The position numbers and the translations under genes are program-made. DNA of 64,000 nt from Paenibacillus artemisiicola (GTDB taxonomy: Bacteria > Bacillota > Bacilli > Paenibacillales > Paenibacillaceae), in NCBI RefSeq assembly GCF_017652985.1, contig NZ_JAGGDJ010000001.1:434001-498000 (forward strand), given 5' to 3'. The notes beneath the pieces were generated by a model. That model worked only from the letters and a program-made list of their open reading frames with translations. It did no database searches and had not been told where the DNA came from. Numbering within the stretch: the stretch's first letter is position 1; the number at the start of each line of letters is the position of its first letter. Positions 39,657 to 48,671 of this stretch are shown in pieces.

Positions 39657-42600
39657 TTATTTGTAAATTGTAAAGATGTAATCGGTGTCCGGCTGCTGCT
39701 GCCAGGTCTGTCCGCCGTCGCCGGAATATTGGGCGATGCCGCCGGCGTATACGTCTTGGTTGACGTAGCCCAGCCCGTACTTGTTATCCGTCGAGCCGTC
39801 GTCCTTCGCGTTCGGCGACCGGAAGATCAGGCCGTACTTCTTGCTCGCGTCGAGTCCGGTCAGCCGCGGGAAGATCGAGTACGGCTGCGGCGAGCCGACG
39901 ATGTTGTACGGCGGAATGGCCGTCGTGAACAACGTCTTCGCCGGCTTCAGGCCGGCGTCCAATTCCACGATGTCGATGTACAGATTATCTTCCGGCAGCT
40001 TGTTGACGTAGCTCTCGTAGAAGTACACGTCGAGCTTCGGCAGGGACCCGCTCGTCAGCGAGAACGTCTGCATCCGCTGCACTTGCCCGCGAAGGTCCGA
40101 GTAGCCCGCGTACGGAACGCCGCTGTCGTCCTGGTCAATGACGGAGCCCGTATTGCCCGGCACGTTGTAGACCTCGATCTCGTTCATCGAGTCGAGCCAG
40201 TGGCTCGTTTTCATGACGAGCCGGATTTTGGACGTCGTGACGGTCGGGAAGTCGAGCTGCCGGCGATCGCCGAGGATCATGCCCTTCGTCAGGTCGACGT
40301 ACTTGGACGAAGCGTCGTCCCAATATTGCAGCGCGTATTCCCACGTCTCGTATTCTTGCTTGCCGTAGCCGTGCTCGTACACCACGACGCGGTTGGCGGC
40401 CGTCGGCGCGCCGAAATTGATCTCGACCCATTGGTTCGCGAAATTACCGTCGTTCCAAGCGGCGCTCCAGCGGGTCGAGACGTCGCCGTCGATGATCTTG
40501 GACGCGCTCGTGCTCCCGTCGTATTCGGTGGAAGCCGTCGCGGTGACGCCCGCGCCGCGCGCCAGGTTGACGGGCGCGTCGACGCCGGCGCGGGAGCCGT
40601 TGTCGGCGATCCGGAGGATGACGGACTCGCCCGGCTTCAGCGTGCGCGAATAGCTGCCCTTGAACGCGCCGAGCTTCGTCTCGCCGTACACGTCGGTCAA
40701 GATGTACGGCACGTTTTCCTTCAATTGCAGATCCTTGAAATTGACGACGACGGGAGCGCTGTTGTTCATATCCCAGTTGGAGAGGCTCACGATCGTGTCG
40801 CCGTGCTTGTCCCGGTTGTCCTTCATGTAGAGAACGGCAGGGGAGTGCTCGCCTTTATGATAGAAATTCGTCATGTCGACCGGCCTGGAGGCCTGCCCGA
40901 GATCGGCGATTTCCATCAAAGTCTTGTTCATGACGATCGTCTTCATCCGGTCTTCCGTGATGAACGGGACGAGGTCGCCGAGCAGCAAGTGGCCGCCGCC
41001 CATGACGATGGCGGTGGAGAGGAGCGTCGCTTGGTTCAGCGTCGTTTTGCCGTAGACGCCCTGCACCACGTTCTCCAGAATGGCCATGTCGGCGTCGTTG
41101 TATTTATACAGCGTGCCGTTCGTCCACCAGGAAGCCGCGGCGTTCAGCGCCTGGCGCTCCATGCCCGAATACTGCAGGCCCGCATTGTCGTTCAGGCCGA
41201 TCGACGTATCGCAGCCCGTTCTTCGGCCGTGGGCATAGCCGGAAGGGAGGAGCGGCGCGATCGATTCGTCGATGAAGATCCGCTGCGGCGCGGCGAGCAG
41301 CGCGTCGCGCATGACCTGCATGCCGATGCGGTACGCCTGCATGCCGTTCTTGGTCTTGTCGTGGAAGCTGCCCTCGAACATGCCGAAATCGAGGAAGTCG
41401 AGCTTGGCGTAATCGAAGCCGGGCTCCACGAAGTAATAGTCCATGAGCCATTTCAAGTAAGCCTGTCCGCCGGGATGCGTCGCGTCGACGATCGGCGTGT
41501 TGAGGTACGACATGACGATGTTGCCGTTCGCGTCCTTCAAGGCGATGTCCCCGTACGTGTACGCGGTTGTCGGCACCGTGTCCGTCAGCTTGTCCCAGAT
41601 GGCGAACGGAGCGGCGTACGAGCCCGCCTTCAAGCCTTTGCCGTGCACGAAATTCACGTAATCGTGCAGGTTGTCGAGAACCGGTTTGTCCTTGACGCCT
41701 TGGTAGCAGCAATCCAAGTTGATATAGGTGTAGCCGAGCGACTTCAGGTGATCGGCGTAATAATCCGTCATGCCGAACAGCGCGTCGGCCGTGCCGTAAT
41801 CGCCCACATAGTAGTTGTAGTAGGAATTATAGCCCTTCGGCACGGGCTCGCTCCATGGCAGCATCGGTTCGCCGGCGGCGTAGACGCTGCCGAACGTCTC
41901 GAGTCCGGTCCGGTAGTCGTCGAAGTAGCCGAGGAAGAAGCGGTCCGACGATACCGAGGCGCCGCTTTGCTGGCCGCCGGCGTTGTACACGGAGAATCCG
42001 GTCAGCGGCCCGCCCGCCGTCGCCGCCTGGCCGAGATGCTGCATGCTCTTCCAGTTCGTCGTCGTGGCCGCGCCCGCGATGACGCCTTGCTTGCCGGCGT
42101 TGTCGAACATGCCCGCGACCCAGTAGCTCGTGCCGTTGAACGGTCCCCAGACGTCGTTCACGCCGGCCGGCTTGTCGTAGCCGTTTTGGCTCTTGCCGAA
42201 GTCGTTGACCGGCGCCACGCCGAAGTCGTAGTTGTTCGTATACGGCGTCGTATAGATCCGCTTGTCGGCGCCCGCGCCGATATCCAGATTATCCGCCGCG
42301 ATCGGCTCGAGCACGGCGACCGCCTGGCTCGCCGCCTGGTTCACCGTCATGTCCGCGAGGAGATACGACTGATTGTCGTACATCGTCAGCCGGAGCACGA
42401 TCGCCGAGCCCGAGTCCAAGGCGTTCGTAATCGTCAGCCGCTGGCCGTTCTTGCCGTATTTATCGCTGCCGACGGAAGACCAAGCCGCCGTCCGCGTGCC
42501 GGGATCGTACGAGTGGATGCGATCCGTCGAGCCGGCAAGCTCGTAATCCGAGTAAAAATCCGCGATCAGCGTCGTGCCGCCTTGCTTGAAACTTCCGCGG

Positions 42601-42767
42601 CCGGACGAGAGATCGTAGCTGACGGCGATTTTGTTATTGACAGCGGTTACAATATTGCCCGTTTGCGAAACCTTGATGCGTTCGGCGTCGGCATGCGCGC
42701 GACCGCCGGGCATCATGACGGAAAACAGGAAGATCAAAGCGAAAAGTCCTAGAAGGTTCCGTTTCAT
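39657..42767 (-). CDS. Secreted clan GH-D glycosidase (alpha-galactosidase-like) with discoidin/CBM32 domain
   Basis: A 1036-residue protein with a signal peptide (residues 1-27, ending GGRAHADA). An N-terminal beta domain precedes a TIM barrel starting near residue 320 (YTYINLDCCYQGVKDKPVLD). The nucleophile Asp lies in FDYAKLDFLDFGMFEG and the acid/base Asp in HGRRTGCDTSIGL, the GH27/GH36 arrangement. Residues about 730-870 are an F5/8 type C (CBM32) domain (STSASKIIDGDVSTRWSAAW, FGAPTAANRVVVYEHG), and a final beta-sandwich follows. AGGAGG precedes the ATG. It would cleave alpha-galactosyl or related residues from extracellular polysaccharide. The specificity is not fixed. Confidence 0.88.
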   Translation of the reverse strand: MKRNLLGLFALIFLFSVMMPGGRAHADAERIKVSQTGNIVTAVNNKIAVSYDLSSGRGSFKQGGTTLIADFYSDYELAGSTDRIHSYDPGTRTAAWSSVGSDKYGKNGQRLTITNALDSGSAIVLRLTMYDNQSYLLADMTVNQAASQAVAVLEPIAADNLDIGAGADKRIYTTPYTNNYDFGVAPVNDFGKSQNGYDKPAGVNDVWGPFNGTSYWVAGMFDNAGKQGVIAGAATTTNWKSMQHLGQAATAGGPLTGFSVYNAGGQQSGASVSSDRFFLGYFDDYRTGLETFGSVYAAGEPMLPWSEPVPKGYNSYYNYYVGDYGTADALFGMTDYYADHLKSLGYTYINLDCCYQGVKDKPVLDNLHDYVNFVHGKGLKAGSYAAPFAIWDKLTDTVPTTAYTYGDIALKDANGNIVMSYLNTPIVDATHPGGQAYLKWLMDYYFVEPGFDYAKLDFLDFGMFEGSFHDKTKNGMQAYRIGMQVMRDALLAAPQRIFIDESIAPLLPSGYAHGRRTGCDTSIGLNDNAGLQYSGMERQALNAAASWWTNGTLYKYNDADMAILENVVQGVYGKTTLNQATLLSTAIVMGGGHLLLGDLVPFITEDRMKTIVMNKTLMEIADLGQASRPVDMTNFYHKGEHSPAVLYMKDNRDKHGDTIVSLSNWDMNNSAPVVVNFKDLQLKENVPYILTDVYGETKLGAFKGSYSRTLKPGESVILRIADNGSRAGVDAPVNLARGAGVTATASTEYDGSTSASKIIDGDVSTRWSAAWNDGNFANQWVEINFGAPTAANRVVVYEHGYGKQEYETWEYALQYWDDASSKYVDLTKGMILGDRRQLDFPTVTTSKIRLVMKTSHWLDSMNEIEVYNVPGNTGSVIDQDDSGVPYAGYSDLRGQVQRMQTFSLTSGSLPKLDVYFYESYVNKLPEDNLYIDIVELDAGLKPAKTLFTTAIPPYNIVGSPQPYSIFPRLTGLDASKKYGLIFRSPNAKDDGSTDNKYGLGYVNQDVYAGGIAQYSGDGGQTWQQQPDTDYIFTIYK

Positions 42768-43053
42768 TCCTCAATTTCCTCCTACTTGTGTGATAATCGT
42801 CGATCCAATCTCGCTAGCCGGCCTGCGCCGCGTACGTCCGATGGCGCCCTTGGCCGTGGTTCCGCGTCATACGCTCCTTTCCAAAAATTGTACGTCTTGC
42901 CGTACTAGAGCCTATCTTACTGTCCGGCCGCCGGAAGCATAATGTAAAATTTTGTGCTGGCGATGTTCAATATTTTGCAACCGCCCGCCCGGAATGAACG
43001 CCATCCTTTCTGGAAACCCTGACTGAAAGGAAGAGGGAGGGAAAGTTTTCCAC

Positions 43054-44502
43054 ATGAACAAGCAACGCCAGGACCTCGCGGAAGCGGTCATGGAACGGCT
43101 GGGCGTCTCCCCGGACGTCGTATGCCGCCGGCTTCGGACGCGGGAAGGACTCGAGGTTTCCTGCCTTTATCTATCATCGCTCGTCGACCAGAAGCTGGTG
43201 GACGAGGTCATCATCCGTCCGATTCTGAACGCCGCGCGGGAGCCGGATGCGGACAGCCCGGGCGGCGAGCCGTCCGACTGGCTGCAGGATCGCATTTTCC
43301 ATGGGCAAGTGAAGGCGAAGGACGGGCTCGACGCCTGCGTGGAAGCGGTGCTGGACGGTCATGCGCTGATCCTTCTTCCGGCGCGCAAGGCGCTGGCCAT
43401 GGACGTCTGCAAACGGGAGCAGCGCAGCGTGGAGGAACCGAGCACGGAATCGGCGATCCGCGGACCGCGGGAGGGATTCGTGGAGGATTTGATCCGCAAT
43501 CTGTCCCTCATCCGCAAGCGCGTGAAGAGCGACAAGCTCGTCTTCGAGCCGATGGTGGTCGGGACGGAGACGAAAACGATCGTCTGCCTGGCCTATATGC
43601 GCGGCATCGCCTCGGATCGGCTGGTGGACGAATTTCGCGCGCGGCTGCGGGCCATTCAAACCGACAGCATATTGGAGAGCGCCTACATCGAGGAATGGAT
43701 TCAGGACAAGTCGTTGACGCCGTTCCCCCAATTGATGGCCACCGAGCGCCCGGACGCTGTCGCCGCGAAATTGCTGGAAGGGCAGGCGGCGGTGCTGACC
43801 GACGGGACGCCGATCGCGCTTGCCGGTCCGCTGACGTTCTTCCAGCTGTTCGCCACGCCCGAGGACTACTACCAGCGCGCCGATATCGCGACGCTGCTGC
43901 GCTGGCTCCGGATGGCCGCCTTCCTGCTGTCGATTTTCATACCCGCGCTCTATGTTTCGGTCGTCAGCTATCACCAGGAGCTGCTCCCGACGCCGCTGCT
44001 GGCGAGCTTGGCCGCCCAGCGGGAAGGGGTGCCTTTCCCGGCGTTTCTCGAGGCGATGATGATGATGCTCACGTTCGAAATCCTGCGGGAGGCCGGTCTT
44101 CGGATGCCGCGGATCGCCGGACAAGCGATCTCCATCGTGGGCGCGCTCGTGCTCGGCCAAGCGGCGGTGGAGGCGGGGATCGTCTCCGCGGCCATCGTCA
44201 TCGTCGTCTCGCTCACCGCAATCTGCAATTTCGTATCGCCCATGTACAGCTTCGGCATCGCGCAGCGGATCGTGCAGTTCGCGTTCTTGCTTCTCGCGGG
44301 CACGCTGGGCTTGTTCGGGCTCATGTGCGGCTTCTTTTTCCTGCTGATCCATCTCGCGTCGCTGCGTTCGTTCGGCGTCCGGTATTTCGCGCCGTTCGCG
44401 CCGCTCTACCTGCCCGATTGGAAGGATACGTTCGTGCGCGCGCCAAGGCCGGCGATGAGCCGGCGCCCTGCCATGCTTCGGCCGGGAAAGTCCAAGCGGT
44501 GA
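43054..44502 (+). CDS. Spore germinant receptor A subunit (GerA family), locus 2
   Basis: A 482-residue A subunit. The cytosolic half has SAIRGPREGFVEDLIRNLSL near residue 135 and MATERPDAVAAKLLEGQAAV near 230. The membrane half includes FPAFLEAMMMMLTFEILREA and RMPRIAGQAISIVGALVLGQ, then LRSFGVRYFAPFAPLYLPDW at the C-terminus. GGGAGGGAAAG precedes the ATG. It is first of an A-C-B-D operon whose genes are 4-13 bases apart or overlap. It would form the germinant-receptor complex with the next three genes in the spore inner membrane. Confidence 0.93.
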   Translation: MNKQRQDLAEAVMERLGVSPDVVCRRLRTREGLEVSCLYLSSLVDQKLVDEVIIRPILNAAREPDADSPGGEPSDWLQDRIFHGQVKAKDGLDACVEAVLDGHALILLPARKALAMDVCKREQRSVEEPSTESAIRGPREGFVEDLIRNLSLIRKRVKSDKLVFEPMVVGTETKTIVCLAYMRGIASDRLVDEFRARLRAIQTDSILESAYIEEWIQDKSLTPFPQLMATERPDAVAAKLLEGQAAVLTDGTPIALAGPLTFFQLFATPEDYYQRADIATLLRWLRMAAFLLSIFIPALYVSVVSYHQELLPTPLLASLAAQREGVPFPAFLEAMMMMLTFEILREAGLRMPRIAGQAISIVGALVLGQAAVEAGIVSAAIVIVVSLTAICNFVSPMYSFGIAQRIVQFAFLLLAGTLGLFGLMCGFFFLLIHLASLRSFGVRYFAPFAPLYLPDWKDTFVRAPRPAMSRRPAMLRPGKSKR

Positions 44503-44509
44503 GCGGCTT

Positions 44510-45631
44510 ATGACACGTCTGCGGATGCTGCTGGCCGTCATGCTGCTGCTGCTCTGCACGGGCTGCTGGGATATGCGGGAAATCAATCGGCTGGCCATCG
44601 TGAACCTGACCGCGGTCGACATCGATCCGAAGACCGGCAAGCTCGTCGCGTACTACCAGATCATCAATCCGACGAGCATATCGGCCAAGCAATCCGGGCC
44701 GGCGAAAGCGTCCGTGTATACGTACTCGGTTACGGAAGACAGCCCCGGCTTGTTCACCGAGAAGACGGGCACGATCATGTCGCGGATGCTGTTCACGCCT
44801 CACTTGCAGTGCTACGTGCTCACGGAGCGGTACGCGCGAAGAGGGCTCAACGATTTGATCAACTATTTGGAAATGTACACCGACAGACGGACCAACGTGT
44901 ATGCCGTCGTCACCGACGCGCCGCTGAACAACGTCATGGATACCTTCACGCCGCTCGATCGGATCCCCGGGCGCAATCTCCGGATGCTGATCGACTGGCA
45001 GTCGCGGTTGATCGGCATGAACCGCAAGCTGACGCAGGTAAAGGATATCGCGGAGGGGATCCCGCTCAGCCGGCCGACGATCCTTCCGATGCTGCATTAC
45101 CATGGCGACCGGCCGGCCTCCCAGTCGGACCGCGTGGAGCGCATCGAAGGGGCGAATCCCGGCTTCGAGCTCGCCGACGGCGCCGTGTTCGTCCATGCGA
45201 AAATGACGGGAAAAGTCGATCGCAATACGATGACGCGCTATTTCGTGCTGAACGGCGAGGCGAGCCGGAGCTTCGAACGCCTGACCGTGAACGGCGCCGG
45301 CGTGGACGTGGAAGCCAGTCATATCAAGGTTAGCCGGCACTGGGGACCGTCGCGGCTTCGCATCGCGATCCGCGCGGATCTGCGGGTGTTGTTCAATCAG
45401 CAGAAGATCCCGCTTACCTCGCGGAACGCGCGCGAGATCGAGTCGGCGTACAACCGCGCGGTGCAACGGCACGCCGAGGAATTCGTCCGGCTGGCGAAGG
45501 ACAAGGACTGGGATCTGCTCGGCATCGGAGACACAAGGCAAGGCCGCGGCAAGTGGCGGGACGTCGACGTGACGTTCGACGTTCAAGCCAAGGCGATCTG
45601 GTTCGGCAACACGAGAACGCCTTATCAATAA
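44510..45631 (+). CDS. Ger(x)C family spore germination lipoprotein, locus 2
   Basis: A 373-residue lipoprotein. Lipobox LLLLLCTGCWDMREINRLAI (Cys about residue 17), then IVNLTAVDIDPKTGKLVAYY, the TEDSPGLFTEKTGTIMSRML region and DVEASHIKVSRHWGPSRLRI toward the C-terminal fold. Its C-terminus has DWDLLGIGDTRQGRGKWRDV rather than the usual FGxxxxxxxPxxW, a modest divergence. It begins 7 bases after the A subunit stop. Confidence 0.92.
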   Translation: MTRLRMLLAVMLLLLCTGCWDMREINRLAIVNLTAVDIDPKTGKLVAYYQIINPTSISAKQSGPAKASVYTYSVTEDSPGLFTEKTGTIMSRMLFTPHLQCYVLTERYARRGLNDLINYLEMYTDRRTNVYAVVTDAPLNNVMDTFTPLDRIPGRNLRMLIDWQSRLIGMNRKLTQVKDIAEGIPLSRPTILPMLHYHGDRPASQSDRVERIEGANPGFELADGAVFVHAKMTGKVDRNTMTRYFVLNGEASRSFERLTVNGAGVDVEASHIKVSRHWGPSRLRIAIRADLRVLFNQQKIPLTSRNAREIESAYNRAVQRHAEEFVRLAKDKDWDLLGIGDTRQGRGKWRDVDVTFDVQAKAIWFGNTRTPYQ

Positions 45632-45644
45632 GGAGAGAGACGAC

Positions 45645-46748
45645 ATGGAAAAACCTGAGCAGCTCGGCGGCTGGCCCTTATTCGCGATGACGGCCGCGTT
45701 CGTGGCGGGAACGACGTTCATCCTGCTTCCCGTCGGACTGATCTCCGCGGCGCGGCAGTACGGCTGGGTCGTCGAATTGTGGAGCGTGCTGTTCGGCGTG
45801 ATCGCCGGCGCCTTCTGGCTGTACGTTGCGAGCCGGTATCCCGGGATGACGCTCGTCCAAATCGCCCGGCGCGCCCTCGGCAAGTATGCGGGAGGCGCGG
45901 TGGCTGTCTGCTATATCGCGTTTTTCGTTCAGCTCGCGGCTTGGGTGACGCGCAACATGAGCGATTACATGCAGATTAACCTGATGCCCCGTACCCCGAT
46001 CGCCATCTTCAATATCGTCGCGTTGCTGGTATGCGCCTACGCGGTCATCAAGGGCATCGATACGATCGCGCTGGTGAGCGTGGTGATTCTTCCGTTTCTG
46101 ACCATCGCGTATTGGACGCCGTTTACGGTCATGCTGCGGGAATGGGACTGGCGAAACTTCGATTATCCGGGGACGCTCGAATGGTGGCCGACGTTCGCGC
46201 AGACGAAGTACGCGCTCGGCTTTCCGTTCATGGAGACCGTCGCGTTCCTGATGGCGTTCCCGCTGGTGCGCCGCGGCCGCGGCGCCGCCTTCCTGGGCGG
46301 CATCGCCTTCATGGGCCTCCAGCTCGCGCTGTCGCTCTTCTTCACCGTCGGCATCCTCGGCGTATACCGGGGCTCGCACCTGACGTATCCCATCTATATC
46401 ATCTTCCGCGAAATGGAATTTTCCAGCCTGATCGAGCATCTGGAGGCCGTCGTGTCCGTCATCGCGCTGCTCCTCGTGTTCGTGAAGCTCAGCGTGCTGT
46501 TCTCCTTCGCCGTGACGGCGATCTGCCAGCTGTTCGCCGTCGAGAACCGCGCCGCCATCGCGTATCCCCTCGTGTGGGTCATCTCCGCGTACGCGCTCTT
46601 CTTCGCCAATATCGTCGAGAACGCGGAATGGGTCGAACGCTATTTGTTCTACTACTACGTGCCGTTCGCGTTCGGATTTCCGCTGCTGTTCCTCGCGGCT
46701 TCCTGGTTTCGCGGCCGGGCCGACCGTTCGAAGGAGGCGGCGGCATGA
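45645..46748 (+). CDS. Spore germinant receptor permease subunit (GerAB family), locus 2
   Basis: A 367-residue membrane protein with about ten helices. FVAGTTFILLPVGLISAARQ near residue 20 and SHLTYPIYIIFREMEFSSLI with EHLEAVV near 265 are family landmarks. AAGGAGAGAGA precedes the ATG 13 bases after the C subunit stop. Its last codons overlap the D subunit start (ATGA). Confidence 0.92.
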   Translation: MEKPEQLGGWPLFAMTAAFVAGTTFILLPVGLISAARQYGWVVELWSVLFGVIAGAFWLYVASRYPGMTLVQIARRALGKYAGGAVAVCYIAFFVQLAAWVTRNMSDYMQINLMPRTPIAIFNIVALLVCAYAVIKGIDTIALVSVVILPFLTIAYWTPFTVMLREWDWRNFDYPGTLEWWPTFAQTKYALGFPFMETVAFLMAFPLVRRGRGAAFLGGIAFMGLQLALSLFFTVGILGVYRGSHLTYPIYIIFREMEFSSLIEHLEAVVSVIALLLVFVKLSVLFSFAVTAICQLFAVENRAAIAYPLVWVISAYALFFANIVENAEWVERYLFYYYVPFAFGFPLLFLAASWFRGRADRSKEAAA

Positions 46749-46945
46749 TCTGGCTCGTCCTGCTGTACGCCGCGTTTCTGGCCGCCGGGTTCTTCGCCAT
46801 GAAAGCCATGCGCGCGACCCGAAAAGAAAAAGCGTTGTTCGTGACCATTACGACGATCGGCGGCATCTTGTGGGGGAGCTTGCTTCTGCAGCGGCCGCTC
46901 GACGTCAACCGCGCCATTGCGACCGTCATCGATTACTTCCTGTGA
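46745..46945 (+). CDS. Small two-helix membrane protein, germinant-receptor D subunit type, locus 2
   Basis: A 66-residue protein with helices MIWLVLLYAAFLAAGFFAMK and ALFVTITTIGGILWGSLLLQ. It overlaps the permease stop by four bases (ATGA) after GGAGGCGG, so it is translationally coupled. Its position and topology match the D subunit of locus 1, though there the gene lies before the permease. Confidence 0.75.
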   Translation: MIWLVLLYAAFLAAGFFAMKAMRATRKEKALFVTITTIGGILWGSLLLQRPLDVNRAIATVIDYFL

Positions 46946-47104
46946 CGTACGCAGCGGGCGAATGGGGTAGCATGACGAACGATCGGAGGCTGCAGGCTTG
47001 TCCGGCGATCCGCTTCCCTTCATAATGAATGCGAGCGGCTCGAGGTCTCGTTACGGCCTCGAACCGCATCTTGTTCCGGCGCCGATAGCCGAAGGAGTGA
47101 GCGC

Positions 47105-48307
47105 ATGGCGCGCGTATTGGTGATCAACCCCGGATCGGAGGGGCATGTCAATCCGACCCTGGGCGTGGTGCGGGAGCTAGCGTCCCGCGGGGAAGAGGTC
47201 GTGTATTTTTGCATCGAAGCCTATCGGGAACGGGTGGAGGAGACGGGCGCCGAGGTCCGGACGATCGACGAAGGGAAGTTCATGCAAGCCTTCCTCGCCG
47301 GCGGAAGAATCGCGCTGCTGGAACGGGTCAACGGGCTGCTTCTGACGGCGGACGTCGTCGTGCCGAGCGTGCTGGCGCAGATCGAAGGCGAGCGGTTCGA
47401 TTACCTCGTGCACGATTCCATGTTCGGCTGCGGGCGGCTGCTCGCGCGGCTGCTGAAGCTGCCGGCGGTCTGCTCGTGCACGTCGTTTGCCCAGACGGAA
47501 GCCTCTTTCGAACGCGTACTGGCCGCTTCCGCCGCGCGGGTTCCGGCCGAAATCGCAGAGCGGATGCACGAAACCTACCATCGCCTAACGGAGAAAACGA
47601 AGGCCGATTATGGCGTCGAAATCGGCTCGCCGTACGAGGCGTTCTGCAACCCCGCGCCGCTGACGATCGTGTATACGACGCGGGCGTTTCAGCCGGACGG
47701 CGGCGCCTTCGGCCCCTCGCATCGCTTCGTAGGCCCGTCGATCGCTCCGCGCGCCGCGGCGGACGACGCTGATTTGGCAGCGCTGAAGGCGAAGCGCCCG
47801 ATCTATATCTCGCTCGGCACCGTGTTCAACCAGGCCGCCGACTTTTACCGGCTTTGCTTCGAGGCGCTGGGGAACACGGAGCATGCGGTCGTCCTCTCGA
47901 TCGGGAGCCGGGTCCGGGCGGAGGAGCTGGGGGACATTCCGGACAACTTCGTCGTCCGGCCGTACGTACCGCAACCCGACGTGCTGCAAAGCGCGAAGCT
48001 GTTCGTCACGCACGGCGGAATGAACAGCGTTCACGAAGGTCTCTATTACGGCGTGCCGCTCGTCGTCATTCCGCAAAGCGCGGATCAGCCGATCGTCGCG
48101 GGACAAGTCGCCCGAATCGGAGCGGGCGTTCGTCTGGAGACGCAAGAGTTGACCGCCGCGCGGCTTCGCGAAGCGGTCGGGCACGTCTTGCGCGAATCTT
48201 CCTACCGGGAAGCCGCGGCCGCGATGCAGGCGTCCTTGCGGGAATCGGGCGGCTATCGGCAAGCGGCGGACGAAATACTCGACTTCATGGAACGCCATCG
48301 GAATTAA
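47105..48307 (+). CDS. Macrolide-family (MGT/YjiC-like) glycosyltransferase
   Basis: A 400-residue GT1 enzyme with a GT-B fold. N-terminal MARVLVINPGSEGHVNPTLG, acceptor-side CSCTSFAQTEASFERVLAAS, and donor-binding RPIYISLGTVFNQAADFYRL and THGGMNSVHEGLYYGVPLVV with IPQSADQPIVA, the MGT-family signature. Such enzymes transfer glucose or another sugar from a UDP/NDP-sugar to macrolides, flavonoids or other hydrophobic acceptors, often inactivating them. GAAGGAGTGAG precedes the ATG. The adjacent UvrA-like ATPase gene, also of a drug-resistance type, is separately promoted after a terminator. Confidence 0.9.
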   Translation: MARVLVINPGSEGHVNPTLGVVRELASRGEEVVYFCIEAYRERVEETGAEVRTIDEGKFMQAFLAGGRIALLERVNGLLLTADVVVPSVLAQIEGERFDYLVHDSMFGCGRLLARLLKLPAVCSCTSFAQTEASFERVLAASAARVPAEIAERMHETYHRLTEKTKADYGVEIGSPYEAFCNPAPLTIVYTTRAFQPDGGAFGPSHRFVGPSIAPRAAADDADLAALKAKRPIYISLGTVFNQAADFYRLCFEALGNTEHAVVLSIGSRVRAEELGDIPDNFVVRPYVPQPDVLQSAKLFVTHGGMNSVHEGLYYGVPLVVIPQSADQPIVAGQVARIGAGVRLETQELTAARLREAVGHVLRESSYREAAAAMQASLRESGGYRQAADEILDFMERHRN

Positions 48308-48671
48308 GGCAAGCGCGCGAACGGCCGCCGGCAAGCGCGCCGCCGAATCGCCGTTCCCCTCCAGCGACGACAGCCGGTCAATCGACCGGCTGTTTTCCGT
48401 TGGTTGGACGAACAGGAGCGGCGAGCCGGCAAAGCTGCCCGCGGAATAATCTTCTCGATCCCTGCGGTCCTGAACGCAGCGCATGGCGCTTCGCGTTAAC
48501 CGGCTGCGATCGGCATGCAGCCGGCTTGCGCGTTGTCGGGACCTTTCGATTCCGGCATCGGGTTAGCCAAGATTTTATTTCGTATTTTCTTCGATTCGGG
48601 GCCGCCGTCGTTTCCGGATGAATGGTACAATGTGATGGAACCCGACAAAAACCAAGCGAAAGGAACGAAGC
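48308..48671 (+). other. Intergenic region before the UvrA-like gene
   Basis: 364 bases with the terminator at 48371-48396, a hairpin CCGGCTGC/GCAGCCGG at 48500-48524 and a TACAAT -10-like box at 48626-48631 without a convincing -35. A frame opening at 48483 (MALRVNRLRS) lacks a ribosome-binding site. The hairpin could be part of a regulatory leader, but I cannot support that. Confidence 0.45.
48371..48396 (+). terminator. Terminator after the glycosyltransferase
   Basis: CAGCCGGTC pairs perfectly with GACCGGCTG across AATC, followed by TTTTCC. Confidence 0.88.

Noticed and set aside
39153..42752. Very long open frame (about 1200 codons) on the plus strand opposite the GH-D glycosidase
   Set aside because: It is the antisense shadow of the glycosidase in GC-rich DNA, has low-complexity Arg/Val/Asp composition, no family features and no ribosome-binding site, and runs through the cupin gene.
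48483..48566. Possible leader peptide (MALRVNRLRS...) before the UvrA-like gene
   Set aside because: No ribosome-binding site, Arg-rich chance frame, and the stem at 48500-48524 lies inside it without a clear partner structure.
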